NCBI GenBank assembly: GCA_902729315.2
Contig: LR746280.1
Span: forward strand, 2,104,501-2,168,500
Length of the DNA: 64,000 nt
DNA from: Spirodela intermedia
Lineage: Eukaryota > Streptophyta > Magnoliopsida > Alismatales > Araceae
Direction: 5' to 3'
The translations under genes and the position numbers were made by a program. This document shows positions 59,331 to 64,000 of the stretch, piece after piece; the first letter of the stretch is position 1; every line of letters starts with the position of its first letter. Below the pieces are notes generated by a model. It made no database searches. It was not told the origin of the DNA and worked only from the letters and a program-made list of their open reading frames with translations.

Positions 59331-60310
59331 TATAAAAAAACCATTATACTTCGTAAGATAGGTTATATTTATAATTATGTGTTAATTGAGGTTATTGTGA
59401 TTACTTCGGCGTACGCTAGTGATGTTTGCGGGCCCCGCAGGCACTGGGTGGAGTCAAGGGTCGCGGAGGCGTGAGCCATCGCAACCGTCCACGTCTTGAG
59501 ATGGTGGGCGGGAGAGGATATTCCAAAAATTATCCGGGGGGATACCGTCTTTTTTCAATTTAAACAAGGGCTTTTCTAATATTTACTTAATTTCCCACGT
59601 GGCTCACTGGAACCCATCAACTTTCTTAGGAAGGAACCAGCCTCGTCCGTTAACAAATCTCGCAGGGCTAAATTGGTCATATGAAAAATAAAAATTTAAA
59701 TTTAGTACCGATTAAAGACGATAATAAACTCCTTCCCCCTTCTCTTTCTCTCTCTATAATATATTTACTATGTGGGCTTATAGGAGTCCAGCCCAAAAAG
59801 GCCCACGTAAGAGCTTCCTTTATACGCTAACTTTGAATAAAGCCCGAGCTTGCAGGCCCGCGGTTTGACCACGGAACCCCATTGACTTGGGCTTCGAGAT
59901 ATTTTGGGGAAATTAGGGGCGGAATCGGCAACCTGTTCCAAACAGCAGCCCTTCATCAGGGCCCTCATTTCCACCTAAAACGATTCCACGGATTGTAAAG
60001 CAAAGAGGCGAAAAGAAGGCCCCCCCCTCTCTCTGTGGCACATTTCTACGAACGCTTGGTCAGCTTGCTTTCGGTAGGCTTTTCAATGCGCCCTCAATTC
60101 AGGGCTCGCACTCAACGAATGAAAGGCTCTTGATCCTTCCACCCTTTCCTTCCATTTCCAATCTTTATTTCCCTGTTTATTCCTAGAGAGAGAGAGGGGG
60201 GGGGAGGACGGCCATGGCGTTTCCACTTTCAGCAGATGTGACGGCTTCTTTTTATGGTCGGGCCATTGAAAAGCATAGGGAAAGCAGACCAGGTATCTGT
60301 AGAAATACCC

Positions 60311-60358
<48 letters not shown>

Positions 60359-60870
60359 GCCTTCATTTCCTCTCAATTGAATCCTGGAGTTATGTTTATT
60401 AATAGACGGTTCATAATTGATCGAGGGCAGTCCAATTTCGCAACATATGAGCTTTATTTACTCATATATATAAATAAATGAGTAAATACTTATTTTTGCG
60501 TAAATATATATAAATCAAGAGGAGTAAAGATATATATAAAAAAATGGGCGTTAATGTATACAAAATAAAAACTAGTATACTTATTTTGCGTATACATATA
60601 AATAAAAACGAATATATATATATATAATTATTTTTCGTCATATATATAAATAACGAGTGTATTTATAATTTTTTTTGCTTAAAAGGTGTGGAAAATTCTA
60701 CACTTAAATGTTGAATTAGTAAGGGTCTTATTTTAGCATCGAATTAGGAGGTGGGTATTTTAATATTTCATTTATATATTTAACATTAAACGTTTTTGAG
60801 AAAAAAAATCTGAATGAGAATTTCCGTTTCCTGTCAAATGGGCCTCAACATTGCACTGCGTACCGGGCCA
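59331..60870. other. Intergenic region between the divergent bZIP and cyclin T genes
   Basis: GGCCCA/TGGGC words cluster near 59773-59810 (bZIP side) and 60838-60870 (cyclin side), suggesting promoter elements. A (GA)n run is at 60316-60354. The stretch 60450-60680 is very AT-rich, with repeated tatatataaat and tttgcgtaaatata-like segments. No gene is seen. Confidence 0.5.
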
Positions 60871-61336
60871 AAATCGTGGTTTTTCCGGTGTGGGATTTCG
60901 AGGTGACGCAAACCAAACGCGACCCACCACGGATTTTGCCTCGAGACGGAAACGCTCGAATTTCCGCTACTGCTACTGCGGCGGTCATGTCGGGGGTAAA
61001 AGAGACATCGACTGCTCCTCGCGGCGGTAGGCTAGGGAACTTCCTCGCGTTTGACTCGGGGGAGTTGGGGAGGCGCAGTCAGTGGAGGATATCTGCCGCG
61101 TGGAGTCAAAGGGGGTGAAGGAAGAATCTGCAAGCCATCGCTGGTTCGTTCCGTTCGCGCTGATGCTACAGGGGATGCGATAAGGGAAGAAGCGGGGATC
61201 CGAGAACGGGGGGAGATAGGGTTTTTCTTGACCCTGTATTTGGATATTCGCATTTTTTTTCCTTCCGCCGCCGGTGTGCAGGCTTTCGATCTTCTTGCGC
61301 CGGGTTCAGGTTCTGCTGGAATACTTTATCCTGAAG

Positions 61337-62182
61337 GTAAGCCCCCTCGGCTCCCGCTCTTACCTTACTGGCTGCTTCTCTGGTTGATCCATGATTGTAG
61401 TTTCTTTGATTGGAGTGGGTTTTTTTCCGGTGGCTTTTCCATTTTCCTGCGGCATCTAGCCTGAAATGCATTGTTGATAACACGGAATAATGAGGCAAGT
61501 AGGATAGACCTTTCTTGTACCACAATTTGTGCTGTCGATCGGTGTGTCTTCTTCCTTCCCCCCTCGGTTTGTTTATTCATTTAGTTGATTTTGAATCTTG
61601 GTGAGGTTCGTAAGTAAAGCCCCTCAAAGTCTGCCGAATTCTAATTAACTACTGTAAAAGAAGATCTGATTTTGTGGAATGCTATCTAACATCTGATAGA
61701 ATGTAATAATATGACACTCTAATCTTTTTTGAAAAATGGCAATGAAGAAGGCATGATGTGGCAATACATGGCGGTGGAAGATAGGGTGATACAGAGAAAG
61801 AAAACTTTAAGAATGATGTAAACAAATCACAAGTCTATTGAGTTTAGACATGTGCACTTGACCTCTTCCCGATTTGGGAATGAAATGGAGAAAGAACTAG
61901 AATTTAGGTTTTGTTCCTAGCCTTCTGACCACAAAGTTATTGATAACGAAACGTTCCTTTTTTTGGAAATTAATGCGATCATACAGAGTTCTTGCATCCA
62001 TGATATTTTTGAAATCTAAGGACAAGTTAAACGAATGCACAAAGAAGTGAATATCGTTCTTGGTTTTCCTATCTCCTCACAAAGTAATGCAAATGTAGAC
62101 AATGATTATCATATTTCCATGTAGACCTCTCTCATTGATTTTTCGTATTTTTCTCACGTTAAGTGACTTTCTTCAACTACAG
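61337..62182 (+). other. Probable intron in the cyclin T 5' UTR
   Basis: A strong donor (GAAG then GTAAGC) at 61337 and an acceptor (CAACTACAG) ending at 62182 bracket a T-rich intron-like stretch upstream of the cyclin start. The GC-rich segment 60950-61336 would be the first, non-coding exon. Confidence 0.55.
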
Positions 62183-62272
62183 GATACAGTTAAGGCTATC
62201 TGTGATATTTCAGGATTGGAAATAAAATTTCTGATGGTGTAAGAGTCAGGAGTGAATCCTTATCAGATTGTA

Positions 62273-63532
62273 ATGTTTGGACCTAAAGCCTGTATTGGCT
62301 CTGATAACGCATTAGAGATGCCTCAGCACAGATCCAAGTGGTACTTCAGCAAGGAGGAGCTTGAAACTAGCTCTCCATCAAGGAAGGATGGCATTTCTAT
62401 GAAGAAAGAAAATTATCTTCGAATCCAGTACTGTTCATTCCTGCAAGACCTTGGCATGAAACTTGGACTGTAAGTCGTCATCTACCACGTTTTGTTCCGT
62501 CATTCAAAGTAAACGAGATATATTTTTTTCATGATACTCCTTTAAGAAATCCGCTGTTGATTTCCTTGAGACTGGATTACAAAGCTTGAAGTGTATGGTT
62601 TATGCTTTGTTTGATTCTGCATCTTTTTGGTAAACATAAATAGATACTCTTGCATGACCTTGTGTCTGCCATTAGGTGATCTCTTGTATAGAATTTTTGG
62701 TGCTTATCTTTTTCCATCAGAGCTTGTTCGCAAAAATTCGATGTAGCAATACTCATTTCAAAGACAAATGCGTGTTTTGTATACAAATATATCTTGCTGG
62801 GTTTTCAGTTTGGTATCCCATACTGAGGTTTTCTATTCTAACTTATTCTAACTTTTTTTTGTTTTCTGGGTTGCAATGTTCATTTCGCAACCACCTACAT
62901 TTTATGTTTGTCATCTGGTCTATATATCTACTTTTTTTATTATTCTCCTTAAATTTTTGTTCGTTGTGGCAGCGATATATGATCACTTCATTGTTTCCCA
63001 TTCATATTTTTTTGCCGTAGTGATTGTGCAATTTTGTTTTGGGTTCGCTTTTTCTCACGTTATGTTCAGAATATATTCAAAATCGTATAATTACGTAATG
63101 GTTCAATGAGATTCAGCTTCACAAGTTGGTTTCTGCTTGCCAACTGGTCTCATGTATCTGAGATAGATCCTCTACTATTCAATGTTTCTTTCTTTCGTGC
63201 TGGGCAGCATCACATAGGCTGCTGGTCTGATATTCTCTGATTTTTGATTGCATCTATTTTACCAACTTTGACGGGTTGAGGCTGGTAAAAGTGTGATTCG
63301 TATTTTTATTTGATCAAAATTATTCTTTATTCTGAAATAACATGTCCGAATTATTCCATTTTATTAAAATAATTACTGTCAAAAGTTTTTCTAACCTTTA
63401 TTATTCTATTTGAGAAATGAAAGTTTGACCTCTGGTGGTATGTTGTGTAGGCCTCAGGTGGCAATAGCAACAGCGATCATGTTCTGCCATCGGTTTTATC
63501 TTTATCAGTCTCATGCAAAAAATGAATGGCAG
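62273..63532 (+). CDS. Cyclin T (P-TEFb-type cyclin), 5' part only
   Basis: Two coding exons are visible, 62273-62469 and 63451-63532, joined in frame; the gene continues beyond the window. Hallmarks are [41 protein letters not shown] and, after the intron, [24 protein letters not shown]. These match the first cyclin-box helices of plant cyclin T1 proteins. Cyclin T pairs with a CDK9/CDKC-type kinase to phosphorylate the RNA polymerase II C-terminal domain and promote elongation. The ATG at 62273 is chosen as the first in-frame methionine; another follows 15 codons later (MPQHRSKW). The expected next segment (TVCMFLA-KVEETP) is not present before 64000, so intron 2 exceeds 467 bp. No exon is recognised after 63532. 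Confidence 0.88.
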
Positions 63533-64000
63533 GTAAACCACCGTAATATGTATATTCTTTCGCATTCAAACCTGAAGCCTGTGATATCTTGCCTGAAAAT
63601 TTCAATATTTAAAGAACTAAATGCCACTAACTTGCATGTCCAAGGATTGTAATTAGTTCAATGATCAACCTCATTTGTTAGCATATGTAGCTGCATTTCT
63701 ATTATTATGATTTGACAAAAATTAAGATTAGGGATGCAGGAACTCTTTAATTGCTGTCATTCGTAGCCTTTGTATCATTTGCTATTCAATATTGGATTGA
63801 CAAGTCCACTGCTTGCTGAATCTGCCACTGTTCTGAGCACTGGTGTTATTTACTTTTTTCACTTGTAGGTGAATTTGGAAGATATAGCATTTTGTTAAAC
63901 TTAATGGATAATACCATCTTTTCAAAGATAAGGTTTGTGAATTGTAGAAATCTAACGTCATAAAAAACTATTGTCGATTCAGCTTAGTCCTTTTGACGCA

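Overview
The window is nuclear DNA from a flowering plant. Its genes have GT-AG introns, and their products are plant-typical: a DYW-type PPR protein, a class III peroxidase, a group S1 bZIP with a sucrose-control uORF, and a plant cyclin T. The strongly GC-rich first exons of the peroxidase and PPR genes sit beside AT-rich, transposon-filled spacers, which fits a monocot or an early-diverging angiosperm. I cannot name the species.

Layout. (1) 0.3-6.4 kb: a nine-exon bifunctional nuclease (BBD) gene on the minus strand, then a small plus-strand gene resembling a plant complex I subunit. (2) 6.4-34.6 kb: a gene-poor, repeat-rich region holding three copies of one class III peroxidase gene, the first on plus and the others on minus. 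It also holds a relic fragment of a fourth peroxidase, a decayed Ty1/copia element, a foldback element and degenerate tandem repeats. (3) 36-64 kb: an ordinary gene-dense stretch with the 26S proteasome ATPase RPT4 (+), a plastid-type Rossmann-fold epimerase-like protein (+), a RING-H2 protein (-), an intronless E/DYW PPR protein (+), a group S1 bZIP (-) and the 5' part of a cyclin T gene (+), cut by the window end.

The most notable structure is the peroxidase cluster. Copies 1 and 2 are the arms of an inverted duplication about 3.5 kb long. Their 5' flanks are clearly diverged (substitutions and indels), while the transcribed region and the 3' flank (about 1.9 kb, introns and intronic microsatellites included) are almost identical in all three copies. 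That contrast points to recent gene conversion of an older duplication, leaving three genes that encode the same 334-residue protein under different promoters.

The second notable structure is the bZIP leader. It keeps the sucrose-control peptide frame, but I find no AUG at the usual upstream position, and the peptide runs seven residues past the familiar end. I found no sign of a wholly new gene system. Gene models were built by hand from splice sites, frame continuity and remembered family sequences; no alignment or database search was run.
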